From assembly GCA_009842375.1 (NCBI GenBank), contig VYFM01000354.1, forward strand, positions 1 to 10,634: a DNA stretch of 10,634 nucleotides, read 5' to 3'. The notes below the pieces were generated by a model, which saw only the letters and a list, made by a program, of their open reading frames with translations, ran no database searches and was not told where the DNA came from. Both the position numbers and the translations under genes were made by a program. This stretch comes from Candidatus Poribacteria bacterium (GTDB taxonomy: Bacteria; Poribacteria; WGA-4E; WGA-3G). Position 1 is the first letter of the stretch. Each line of letters starts with the position of its first letter. Below, piece after piece: positions 1 to 7,723 of the stretch.

Positions 1-2378
1 CGATACTTACCATCAATTTTTGAAAGTGGCGCGGGTGCTGGACCTAAGATTTTTACCTCTGGAAACCGATCAGTTTGTAGAGTTTCAAGATAATCACTGA
101 CAGCATGTGAAGCATCAATTACATCTTTTTCATCCTCACCGCGGAGCAGAAGGGTTGCGACATGGCTATATGGGGGGTATTGTAAGACATTTCGTTCTTC
201 TACTTCTTTTTTATAAAAACCGATATAATCATGTTGTTTTACAGCAGTGATACAGTAGTGGTCTGGCAAATATGTTTGAATGATTACCTCTCCTGCAGTT
301 TCTGCGCGTCCTGAACGACCAGCAACTTGTGTGAGGAGACTAAAAGTTTGTTCACTCGCGCGAAAATCGGGTAAATTCAAGGCAGTATCTGCAACAACAA
401 CTCCAACTAAGCTTACATTTGGAAAATCTAATCCTTTTGAGACCATCTGGGTACCAATGAGTATATCAATTTCCTGACGTTCAAATGCTTCCAAAATATG
501 TTGATGTGCGTTTTTTCGGGTAGTCGTATCTGCGTCAAATCTTTGTACCTTCGCCATAGGATAAGATTTAATCACTTCCTGTTCTACGGTTTCAGTTCCA
601 AATCCCCTGCGTCCAAAGTAGTCAATGGCAGTACCGTTACAATCAGGACAGGAAGGATGCGTATCACGCCTATGACCACAATGGTGACAGACCAACTGTT
701 TTGTTTCAAAGTGGAAGGTCAAGGAAATTGAGCAGTTCAGACACCTCTCTACATACCCACAAGTACGACAGAATACATACTTTGAATGCCCACGTCTGTT
801 TAAAAACAATATAGTTTGTTCCTGTCTTTCTAACCTTTCTGTAATAGCGTTTCTGAGATACTCGGAGAATATAGTACGGTTGCCTTTTTTTAGTTCATTT
901 CTCATATCAACAATATGAACATCAGGCATTTTTCTATCCATCACACGATTCGGTAATTTTAGTAGTTTATAGGTGCCATTTTTTGCATGAAAAAAACTCT
1001 CAAGCGATGGCGTTGCACTACCAAGGACTAATGGACAGTTGGAAAGTTCGGAACGCTTTTGAGCTACCTCCCGCGCATGATAACGGGGCGCGGTATCTGA
1101 TTTATACGAATCAGAATGTTCCTCATCAATAATTAGTAAACCGAGTTGTTTAACCGGTGCGAAAATGGCAGAACGAGGTCCTATGACGATATCCGCCTCA
1201 CCTTTTTGTATACGATGCCATTGGTCAAAACGTTCACCATCACTGAGACGACTGTGAAGCAATGCAACCCGTTCACCAAAACGCCCAATAAACCTTGATG
1301 CAGTTTGCGGTGTTAGTGAAATCTCAGGAACAAGAACGATGACCGATTTACCATTCTCAAGTATATGTGCTATCGCTTGCATATATACTTCCGTTTTACC
1401 ACTTCCAGTTACACCGTGCAGCAGAAAACCTTGTTTTGACTCATCTTCAGACCGAAGTGCTTTCAGAATTTCTCTGAATGCATCAGATTGAAAAGGATTT
1501 AATGTATAAGGCTGTGTAGGAGCGACAGGTTGTTGGCTTAAGGGATTTCGCACAGCCGCTGCGCGTGAAATCTTAATGAACCCGCGTCTTTCAAGAGTGC
1601 GGATCATTGAAGGACTTGCTTTTACTTGCTTCGTGAGTTCTGTAATGGTTAATGCTATACCTTCGTCAAGCAGAATTTGAAGAATCTCGGCATGTTTTAG
1701 CGCAGCTGCGTGAGGAACTCGACTTTTGGGTTTATTCGTAGACTGTTCATATCCGTCACTACCGGTCATCAGTTCGTTAATTTCATCCCTTATATCAGCA
1801 TGTGGCAATGCTAATTCAGCGACATTGGTAAACTGCGATGTAGCTTTAGGTTTATGACTGACGATTTCTTCAACGACACCTTTTTGTTTAAGTGTAGTAA
1901 TTTTAGGACGGAGATTGGCATAAGTCACACCAAGACGGCGCGCAAGTTGATTCAGTGTTAACTCTTCCTCTGATTCCAATACTGCAACTATCTTTTTTTG
2001 AACTTTCCCTATTGGCGGAGTGTATTCAGGTTGTAATCGCACATATATCTGTTTTTGATTCCGAACTGCTGCGGGTACAGCACAATAGAGAGCGTTACCC
2101 CACGAAGTTAAGTAATAGTCTGACATCCATTTGGTGAGTGCCAGTAATTCCTCAGAATATGTTGGGGTATCATCAAGACATTCAGAGATGTTCTTGATCT
2201 TGTCTGCGGATAAGTCGGTTTCATCAATACGTTCTACGACAACTCCTTCCTGAGCACTTCCGTGAAATGAAGCAAGGACACGCATACCGGGTAGTATAAT
2301 TGTATCCAAGTGTTGTGGGACAGCATAAGTAAACAGTCGGTTGACTGTGATTGGGAAAGCGACGTTGGCGTAACTCAT
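1..2378 (-). CDS. priA: Primosomal protein N' (PriA), replication restart helicase, 3' end beyond window
   Basis: PriA is a 3'-to-5' superfamily 2 DNA helicase that recognises stalled forks and reloads the replisome. I translated 792 codons from ATG 2378 without a stop; the C-terminus lies outside the window. The N-terminus (MSYANVAFPITVNRLFTYAV) is the typical 3'-DNA-binding domain. Two winged-helix-like segments follow, at roughly 137-175 and 229-272, separated by a polar linker. Walker A GVTGSGKTEVY is near residue 322, the DEEH box near 417, then LGSATPSLESF. Eight zinc-binding cysteines lie between about 537 and 580 (CxxC-x5-CxxC ... CxxC-x8-CxxC). Later motifs are GTQMVSKGLDFPNVSLV and QVAGRSGRAETAGEV. 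The visible part already exceeds E. coli PriA (732 aa), so the full protein is probably of the longer Bacillus-like size. It is the last visible gene of the cluster, 55 nt after udg, with only a weak AAGAG ribosome binding site. Identification is secure. Confidence 0.97.
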   Translation of the reverse strand, partial: MSYANVAFPITVNRLFTYAVPQHLDTIILPGMRVLASFHGSAQEGVVVERIDETDLSADKIKNISECLDDTPTYSEELLALTKWMSDYYLTSWGNALYCAVPAAVRNQKQIYVRLQPEYTPPIGKVQKKIVAVLESEEELTLNQLARRLGVTYANLRPKITTLKQKGVVEEIVSHKPKATSQFTNVAELALPHADIRDEINELMTGSDGYEQSTNKPKSRVPHAAALKHAEILQILLDEGIALTITELTKQVKASPSMIRTLERRGFIKISRAAAVRNPLSQQPVAPTQPYTLNPFQSDAFREILKALRSEDESKQGFLLHGVTGSGKTEVYMQAIAHILENGKSVIVLVPEISLTPQTASRFIGRFGERVALLHSRLSDGERFDQWHRIQKGEADIVIGPRSAIFAPVKQLGLLIIDEEHSDSYKSDTAPRYHAREVAQKRSELSNCPLVLGSATPSLESFFHAKNGTYKLLKLPNRVMDRKMPDVHIVDMRNELKKGNRTIFSEYLRNAITERLERQEQTILFLNRRGHSKYVFCRTCGYVERCLNCSISLTFHFETKQLVCHHCGHRRDTHPSCPDCNGTAIDYFGRRGFGTETVEQEVIKSYPMAKVQRFDADTTTRKNAHQHILEAFERQEIDILIGTQMVSKGLDFPNVSLVGVVVADTALNLPDFRASEQTFSLLTQVAGRSGRAETAGEVIIQTYLPDHYCITAVKQHDYIGFYKKEVEERNVLQYPPYSHVATLLLRGEDEKDVIDASHAVSDYLETLQTDRFPEVKILGPAPAPLSKIDGKY

Positions 2379-2433
2379 ATCTCTTATTCTATCCAATCAC
2401 CAAGGTGAGGCGTCCGATTCCTGATGTTACAAA

Positions 2434-3144
2434 CTAAGATTTATTATTTTCTAAATATTCCATTACCTGTTGCATATCTTGCCAGACTTCGCGCTTAGCA
2501 CTTTGGTTTCTAAGCAGATATGCAGGATGAAATGTCGGCATAACTATCGGAGGATTCTCGCTTTGTTTTGTCAGGGCATATTCATGAAACTGTCCACGCA
2601 GTGCCGAAATACCCGTATTAGTATCCAGTAACAGCTTCGCTGCAAAACTCCCAAGGGCAACAATGATTTTTGGTTGAATTAACGTAACTTGCCGAATCAG
2701 GTATGGGCTGCATGTTTCTACCTCATCTGGGGCAGGATTTCTGTTTCCAGGAGGACGGCATTTTAGCACGTTTGCGATGTAGACATCCTCGCGTGTAAAT
2801 TTCATCGCTTCGATTATATCTGTGAGTAATTTTCCTGCTCTACCGACAAAAGGTTCCCCCTGTCTGTCTTCATCGGCACCGGGAGCTTCACCAACAAACA
2901 TCAGGTCAGCGTTCGGATTACCTACACCAAAAACAACAGAATTTCTATCTTCATGTAATCCACATTTAACACAACTTTGTGCATCATCATTCAGTGCTGA
3001 TAGGTCTAAGTCAGCGTATTTCTGTTCAGATTCTGATTCGTTTATTTCCGCTTCAAGAAAACCAAATTCCAGTTGTTCCGCCACGTATTCCCTCACAGTT
3101 GCAACTATATTAAGATATTCTTCTTTGGGGTTGTTGCTATCCAT
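2434..3144 (-). CDS. Family 4 uracil-DNA glycosylase with [4Fe-4S] cluster
   Basis: The 236-aa protein should remove uracil (from cytosine deamination or dUTP misincorporation) from DNA, starting base-excision repair. The diagnostic family 4 elements are all visible: GEAPGADEDRQGEPFVGRAG from residue 85, the segment ANVLKCRPPGNRNPAPDE, and the HPAYLLRN active-site motif at 206-213. Cysteines 58, 61, 129 and 145 have the CxxC ... C-x15-C spacing of the iron-sulfur cluster ligands. The first 50 residues are an acidic extension before the catalytic core, which is common in bacterial members annotated as phage SPO1 DNA polymerase-related. The ATG follows an AAGAGA stretch. The stop of rseP lies 20 nt upstream, so it is probably co-transcribed with rseP and with priA downstream. 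Placing a repair gene at the end of this housekeeping block is not the classical arrangement. Family assignment is certain; the exact substrate range is inferred. Confidence 0.95.
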   Translation of the reverse strand: MDSNNPKEEYLNIVATVREYVAEQLEFGFLEAEINESESEQKYADLDLSALNDDAQSCVKCGLHEDRNSVVFGVGNPNADLMFVGEAPGADEDRQGEPFVGRAGKLLTDIIEAMKFTREDVYIANVLKCRPPGNRNPAPDEVETCSPYLIRQVTLIQPKIIVALGSFAAKLLLDTNTGISALRGQFHEYALTKQSENPPIVMPTFHPAYLLRNQSAKREVWQDMQQVMEYLENNKS

Positions 3145-3164
3145 GCATTTCTCTTGCGATTATA

Positions 3165-4871
3165 TTAGTTTCGCAATTTATCAAATAACGTTAGACTGTC
3201 GAACCAAGTAATATATAAGAATAGAGCAATGATAAGGACAACACTAACTTGCTGTATTATTGCTTGAGCTTTAAGGGGCACCGGACGTCCCCACAGTTTT
3301 TCCACAGCAAAAAATAGGAGGTGTCCCCCATCCGCAATTGGAATAGGTAATAAATTAACTATCGCCAAATTTATGCTGATAAAACCGATGAAAAAAAGAA
3401 TAGTGGATAAACCTACGCTTGCGAACATACGACTTGTCACATCTGCAATACCTATGGGACCTGTAAGATACTTTGGTGACACTTCTCCACCAATTAATTG
3501 TTTTAATGTCCTGGTAATGGATGTGAAAGTAAGCCAAGTGGTTTCACATCCCATCCAAAATGCTGAAAAGAAATTAAATTCAGGTAATGGAGGTCCATCT
3601 AATTTTATTCCACTTAGATAGGTTGCCCATCTAATACCATAAAAAGTGTTTTCTTCATCCTTATCAGATCTCTCTGTGGGGAAAATTGTAAACGTCTTTT
3701 CAACGCCATTTCGAAGAACACCAAGTGATATAGGGACATCTCCTACCTTTTCCAGCCCTGCGTAGAGCGATGTGCTATCTACAGAAGATCCATTGATACT
3801 TATCAGAACATCTCTGTCTTTAATCCCTGCCTTTGCAGCTGTACTCTTCTTTTGAACAAAAGTTGTTATCTGCCAAGTGACAGGTAGATCAATTGTAAGA
3901 TTTTCAAAGGTGTCTTTCTCAACATTCCTGCGTATACCAAGTTCAAGTGCACCTTGTTTCTGATTAATTTGATTGTAATATGCTTGATATGGTTGACCAC
4001 GCCAGTCAATATCAGGATGCCAAATACCCGGATTAAATACCGGAACGGTATACAACTTTTGTCTATCAATGGTTTCTATTTGATCTCCAACCATTATCCC
4101 CGCCTGTGCTGCCAAACTACCTTCAACAACATCAGAAACGAAAACATCGCTGGTGGTACTAACCTCTATGATACCGTATTCTCCCCTTGAAATAGACTCT
4201 ACCTTTGGCACTACAGTAAGTGTTTTCAATTCATTATCACGCTGCACAACAAGTTCTAATTCCTTGTTAGGATTAGTAAAAATTTTGGTTTGAAAAGCAG
4301 CAAAATTTGTTATCGGGTCTTTATTTATAGATACAATTGTATCACCCCGCATCACGCCGCCGACACCAGCAGGTCCATCCTCAGAAAGCATTCCTATCTG
4401 TACAGATTCCTGTTGTTCGTGAAATGATTGCCCTGTCAGACGACTGATAAGTCCTGCTGAATCATCGTTGAGTCCAATACCAAAAACGAACCAGTATGCT
4501 AAAATTCCGAACAATAGGTTGACAGCAGGACCTGCAATAACAACAAAAGCACGTTTGCCAAGTGATGCACTCGCAAATTCACCTTCAGCCCCTGTCTGTT
4601 CGCCCGGATTCTCACCTTCCATTTGTACGTATCCACCAAATGGTAGGAGAGATAATTTGTATAGTGTTTCTCCATGTGTAAATCCAACAATTTTTGGACC
4701 AAAGCCGAGTGAAAATGTATTTACTTTAATCCCTGACCGTTTTGCAGCGAGAAAATGCCCAAGTTCATGGATAAAAATTAAAAAACCAAGTGGAATTATG
4801 GCAAGCAGTATCGCTTTAATAGCAGGGAATACAGAGAGTACTATATCAACTATAGGTTGGAAGAATTCCAT
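3165..4871 (-). CDS. rseP: RseP-like site-2 intramembrane zinc metalloprotease (M50) with three PDZ domains
   Basis: This integral membrane protease is expected to cut transmembrane anti-sigma factors or remnant signal peptides in the inner membrane. The zinc-binding HELGH motif is at residues 35-39 in the first membrane segment (about 17-40), followed by the family element GGYVQMEGE at 79-87. A second membrane segment spans about 108-132, and the C-terminal membrane part is about 487-555. The third zinc ligand should be D514 in NLLPIPIADGGHLLF; most homologues have LDGG here, so the preceding residue is changed to Ala but the Asp is kept. Between the membrane parts I see three PDZ-like units: about 155-225 (DGPAGVGGVMRGDTIVSIN), 240-330 (AAQAGIMVGDQIETID, with an inserted aromatic-rich stretch at about 275-305) and 335-400 (AAKAGIKDRDVLISING). 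RseP usually has two PDZ domains and about 450 aa; this protein has 568. The start follows GGAG with 6-nt spacing (4878-4881). dxr lies upstream and udg downstream, both co-directional. Confidence 0.93.
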   Translation of the reverse strand: MEFFQPIVDIVLSVFPAIKAILLAIIPLGFLIFIHELGHFLAAKRSGIKVNTFSLGFGPKIVGFTHGETLYKLSLLPFGGYVQMEGENPGEQTGAEGEFASASLGKRAFVVIAGPAVNLLFGILAYWFVFGIGLNDDSAGLISRLTGQSFHEQQESVQIGMLSEDGPAGVGGVMRGDTIVSINKDPITNFAAFQTKIFTNPNKELELVVQRDNELKTLTVVPKVESISRGEYGIIEVSTTSDVFVSDVVEGSLAAQAGIMVGDQIETIDRQKLYTVPVFNPGIWHPDIDWRGQPYQAYYNQINQKQGALELGIRRNVEKDTFENLTIDLPVTWQITTFVQKKSTAAKAGIKDRDVLISINGSSVDSTSLYAGLEKVGDVPISLGVLRNGVEKTFTIFPTERSDKDEENTFYGIRWATYLSGIKLDGPPLPEFNFFSAFWMGCETTWLTFTSITRTLKQLIGGEVSPKYLTGPIGIADVTSRMFASVGLSTILFFIGFISINLAIVNLLPIPIADGGHLLFFAVEKLWGRPVPLKAQAIIQQVSVVLIIALFLYITWFDSLTLFDKLRN

Positions 4872-4936
4872 TTTTGTCTCCTATTTTATGACTGCAGAGT
4901 ATGTTAGTGTCCTAATGTATTATGTTATAATGTTCA

Positions 4937-6103
4937 CTATTCTTTAGCATTTATGATTGAAAGTGCAGTTGATTTTGCCCATTTGTCTACTTCAAGGATA
5001 TCCTCAAGTGAAGGCTTTGAAATCAAATCATGTCTGTCCATAATGCGCTGTAATATAGAGGGAATATCCATAAATCCTATCCGTTCATCAAGAAAAGCAT
5101 GGACGACGACTTCATCCGCGCTACTCAGAACAACAGGAAGTGTGCCTCCAACCTCTGCAGCTGTATACGCCAATGATATACATGGGAACTTATCTTTATC
5201 AACCGGTTCAAAATGCAATGTGCGTGATTCACGTAGATCTAATCTTGCGACGGGTGTTGATAATCTGTCGGGATATGTCAAAGCATACTGTATCATAATT
5301 CGCATATCCGTAGGACCAAGTTGGGCAAGTGTCGAACCGTCTGTCCATTCGACCATTGAGTGGACAATGCTTTCCCTATGTACAACAATGTCTATTTTAT
5401 CAAGTTCAATATTAAACAACCATTTTGCCTCAATTACTTCCAATCCTTTGTTCATCATGGTTGCCGAATCAATCGTTATTTTTGCTCCCATATCCCAATT
5501 GGGATGATTTAGTGCTTGTTGAGGTGTTACATTGTAGAGTTCATCTTTTGGAACATCACGAAAAGGACCGCCAGAGGCAGTTAGTAATAACTGATGTATG
5601 TCGGATTGTTTATCGCGCGCACCTTCTAAACATTGGAATATTGCGCTCATTTCACCATCAATGGGAATTAAGTTAACACCGTTCCTTTGGACCGCCTCCA
5701 TGACAATAGGTCCACACATCACCATTACCTCTTTATTGACAAAGGCAATGTCTTTTCCTACATTGATAGCAGCAAGCGTTGGTAATAATCCCGCACTGCC
5801 TCCCATCCCGTCTAATACTTGTTCAGCTTCAGAAATCGTGGCTACTGCAAGAATTCCTTCACTTCCAGATAGGACTTCGGTGTCTTTGATATCCCGTAAT
5901 CTATCACGAAGACAATTGGCAGCATCAGAGTCATTTAGTGCGGCTAACCTTGGACGATATTGTCTAATCTGTTGTTCAAGGGTGTCAATGTCTTTGTTTG
6001 CTGCAAGAGCAACAACCTTGAATTCATCACAGTGTGTTTCAACAACGTCAAGGGTGTTTTTTCCAATAGAACCAGTACTACCTAAAATAGCTATATGCTT
6101 CAT
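4937..6103 (-). CDS. dxr: 1-deoxy-D-xylulose 5-phosphate reductoisomerase
   Basis: Dxr converts DXP to 2-C-methyl-D-erythritol 4-phosphate with NADPH and a divalent metal, the committed step of the MEP isoprenoid pathway. The 388-aa length is normal. The NADPH fold is at the N-terminus (AILGSTGSIGKNTLDVV), with NKE at 123-125. The substrate phosphate segment TASGGPFRDVP starts at 175, the flexible flap HPNWDMG at 200-206, and IDSATMMNKGLEVIEAKW at 211-228 carries the metal ligand E222. Oddity: the metal-site motif, normally DSEH (D150, S151, E152, H153 in E. coli), reads DGEM at 149-152. The two acidic ligands stay, but the Ser and His are replaced. A 125-nt gap separates it from cdsA upstream, and no good Shine-Dalgarno sequence precedes ATG 6103, so expression may be weak or use another signal. 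The family call is secure; normal activity is inferred from the otherwise complete active site. Confidence 0.95.
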   Translation of the reverse strand: MKHIAILGSTGSIGKNTLDVVETHCDEFKVVALAANKDIDTLEQQIRQYRPRLAALNDSDAANCLRDRLRDIKDTEVLSGSEGILAVATISEAEQVLDGMGGSAGLLPTLAAINVGKDIAFVNKEVMVMCGPIVMEAVQRNGVNLIPIDGEMSAIFQCLEGARDKQSDIHQLLLTASGGPFRDVPKDELYNVTPQQALNHPNWDMGAKITIDSATMMNKGLEVIEAKWLFNIELDKIDIVVHRESIVHSMVEWTDGSTLAQLGPTDMRIMIQYALTYPDRLSTPVARLDLRESRTLHFEPVDKDKFPCISLAYTAAEVGGTLPVVLSSADEVVVHAFLDERIGFMDIPSILQRIMDRHDLISKPSLEDILEVDKWAKSTALSIINAKE

Positions 6104-6228
6104 GTGAATTGATTATGGTTGTAGTGCAAAAGCAGTGAGTTTGTTAGTAAACAAGTTCTATGGATTATGTTTGTAAACGCTATACTATGGGGACAAATGA
6201 AATTCCAACCAGAATTTACTCGTTTGAA
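6104..6228 (-). other. 125-nt spacer between cdsA and dxr
   Basis: This is the longest gap inside the cdsA-to-priA part of the cluster. It is AT-rich and holds no ORF that looks real. A TTGGAA ... TATAGC pair with an 18-nt spacer is visible on the minus strand but matches consensus only four of six at each box. No terminator-like stem with a U-run was seen. A weak internal promoter for dxr is possible but not shown. Confidence 0.3.
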
Positions 6229-7068
6229 CTATATTAATTTGAAAAAATCCGCGAACTCAATATAGTAATATAGGACCGGAGCACTAAAAATTAAACTATC
6301 ACATCTATCAAGGAAACCACCGTGACCAGGGATAACATCCCCAGAATCCTTAACACCAATAGTCCGTTTCATAAGCGATACACTCAAATCACCGAGTGGT
6401 CCCAGAACACTCAATAGCAAACCTATGATGACAGCGTTTAATAGCGAAAGTGTTTCATTTAGAAAAATAAGACTGAACACTATACTGGTTATGGTTCCAA
6501 CCGCTACGCCAGCAATAGTGCCTTCAACTGTTTTACGCGGACTAATCTGTGAACTCAGTTTATGTTTACCGACCGCTCTACCAATGAGATAAGCCCCAGT
6601 ATCACTACACCAAACCGTTCCAATAAGTAGGAAGATGAGGTGCATACCGATGTCATCAATTTTTCGTAGCAGAATACAGTGATAACCAAATACCCAACCG
6701 ATAGTGAGAATACCTGTAAGTTTTAGAGTGACTGTAAGTAACTCTCCTGCTACTTCTCCCCGGTAAATGCTTGATGCGAAAGCATATATAAACACAATGA
6801 GGATGCAACTAAACATCATCATTGATATTTTATCAGGTTCAATCAGTGAATCTAAGAAAAACGCGCATAAGCAGAATCCTACCGTAAGGATGGATGGGAT
6901 AACCGGATTGATTTTTTCGCTGAGGTGTTGTGAGAGTCTGCAGTATTCAATCTGCATCATCAGGACAGCGGCGGAAACGAGAAGCAAGTATAACCATTGT
7001 CCCAAGTAGATTAGCAATAGGACAAGCGGAACCAGCACAACAACGCTCAAAGTTCGCCGCCAAAACAT
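6229..7068 (-). CDS. cdsA: Phosphatidate cytidylyltransferase (CDP-diacylglycerol synthase)
   Basis: CdsA makes CDP-diacylglycerol from phosphatidate and CTP in the inner membrane, the branch point for phosphatidylglycerol and phosphatidylethanolamine. The 279-aa protein is highly hydrophobic, with several membrane helices (for example about 8-40, 58-75, 82-100, 113-130, 143-150, 184-203 and 208-226). The conserved SDTGAYLIGRAVGKHKL-type segment starts at 155, and the family signature lies at about 231-257: KR, then GVKDSGDVIPGHGGFLDRCD. The start codon lies 2 nt after the frr stop, so translation is probably coupled to frr; only a weak AGAGAA precedes it. In many bacteria uppS sits between frr and cdsA; here there is no room for it. 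dxr follows after 125 nt. Confidence 0.95.
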   Translation of the reverse strand: MFWRRTLSVVVLVPLVLLLIYLGQWLYLLLVSAAVLMMQIEYCRLSQHLSEKINPVIPSILTVGFCLCAFFLDSLIEPDKISMMMFSCILIVFIYAFASSIYRGEVAGELLTVTLKLTGILTIGWVFGYHCILLRKIDDIGMHLIFLLIGTVWCSDTGAYLIGRAVGKHKLSSQISPRKTVEGTIAGVAVGTITSIVFSLIFLNETLSLLNAVIIGLLLSVLGPLGDLSVSLMKRTIGVKDSGDVIPGHGGFLDRCDSLIFSAPVLYYYIEFADFFKLI

Positions 7069-7070
7069 AA

Positions 7071-7658
7071 TTAGTTCTCTAAGAGTTCAGCTTCTTTGGC
7101 ATCGGCTAAATTATTAATTTGGTTTATATACGTATCTGTTAAATTCTGGACCGGATCAGAGTCACTACGACCACTCTTTTTATCGCCTCCGCGACCTTTG
7201 CTCCTCCTGCCACCGGAACCAGTATCACTACCTTCCAATTTACGGATCGCATCGTTTGCATCACGACGAATGTTGCGAATAGCGACTCTGCCTTCCTCAG
7301 CTAACTTTTTGACAAGCTTGGTGAGTTCAACACGACGTTCGGTGGTTAATTCAGGAACTTGAATCCGAATAAGACTTCCATCGTTGCTGGTGGCTAAACC
7401 TAAATCAGATTGGGCAATTGCTTTTTCTATTTCAGTGATTAGTGTCTTATCCCAAGGTTGAATAACAAGCTGACGCGGTTCGGGTGCGGTAATTGTACCA
7501 ACTTGGTTTAATGGAGTCTTACTACCATAATAGTTGATCGTTACTTGGTCTAACAATGCTGTGGTAGCCCGACCCGTTTGAATATGTGACAATTTTGTTG
7601 TCGTCGACTCAACTGTTTTTTTCATGCGTGATTCAGCATTTTGCAGTGCTTCTTGCAT
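7071..7658 (-). CDS. frr: Ribosome recycling factor with a Gly/Arg/Ser-rich insert
   Basis: RRF, with EF-G, splits post-termination ribosomes. Domain order is normal: helix 1 of domain I (about 1-28, containing SHIQTGRATTALL), domain II (about 31-105, YYGSKTPLNQVGTITAPEPR and RIQVPELTTERR), then helix 2 with VAIRNIRRDANDAIRKLE at 125-142 and helix 3 from about 170 (VQNLTDTYINQINNLADAKEAELLEN). The length is 195 aa against about 185 in E. coli. The excess lies between helices 2 and 3, where the usual acidic KEISEDE-type turn is replaced by about 27 residues rich in Gly, Ser, Arg and Lys (143-169). An AGGAA ribosome binding site sits 7 nt before ATG 7658. tsf is 65 nt upstream, with no pyrH between, and cdsA is 2 nt downstream. 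Identity is secure. Confidence 0.95.
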   Translation of the reverse strand: MQEALQNAESRMKKTVESTTTKLSHIQTGRATTALLDQVTINYYGSKTPLNQVGTITAPEPRQLVIQPWDKTLITEIEKAIAQSDLGLATSNDGSLIRIQVPELTTERRVELTKLVKKLAEEGRVAIRNIRRDANDAIRKLEGSDTGSGGRRSKGRGGDKKSGRSDSDPVQNLTDTYINQINNLADAKEAELLEN

Positions 7659-7723
7659 CTGAATTTCCTATTCCTTTCTGTTCAAAGATTCCAATGACCG
7701 CTGTGTGCTGTCTGTAATAAACT

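Noticed and set aside
2822..3211. Plus-strand reading frame of about 129 codons opposite udg
   Set aside because: It lies wholly antisense to a gene with clear family motifs, and its translation has no recognisable features or ribosome binding site.
4468..6107. Long plus-strand open frames opposite rseP and dxr
   Set aside because: They mirror the codon pattern of the real genes on the minus strand and encode low-quality, family-less sequences.
6104..6228. Promoter for dxr
   Set aside because: The best -35/-10 pair matches only four of six bases at each box, which is expected by chance in AT-rich sequence.
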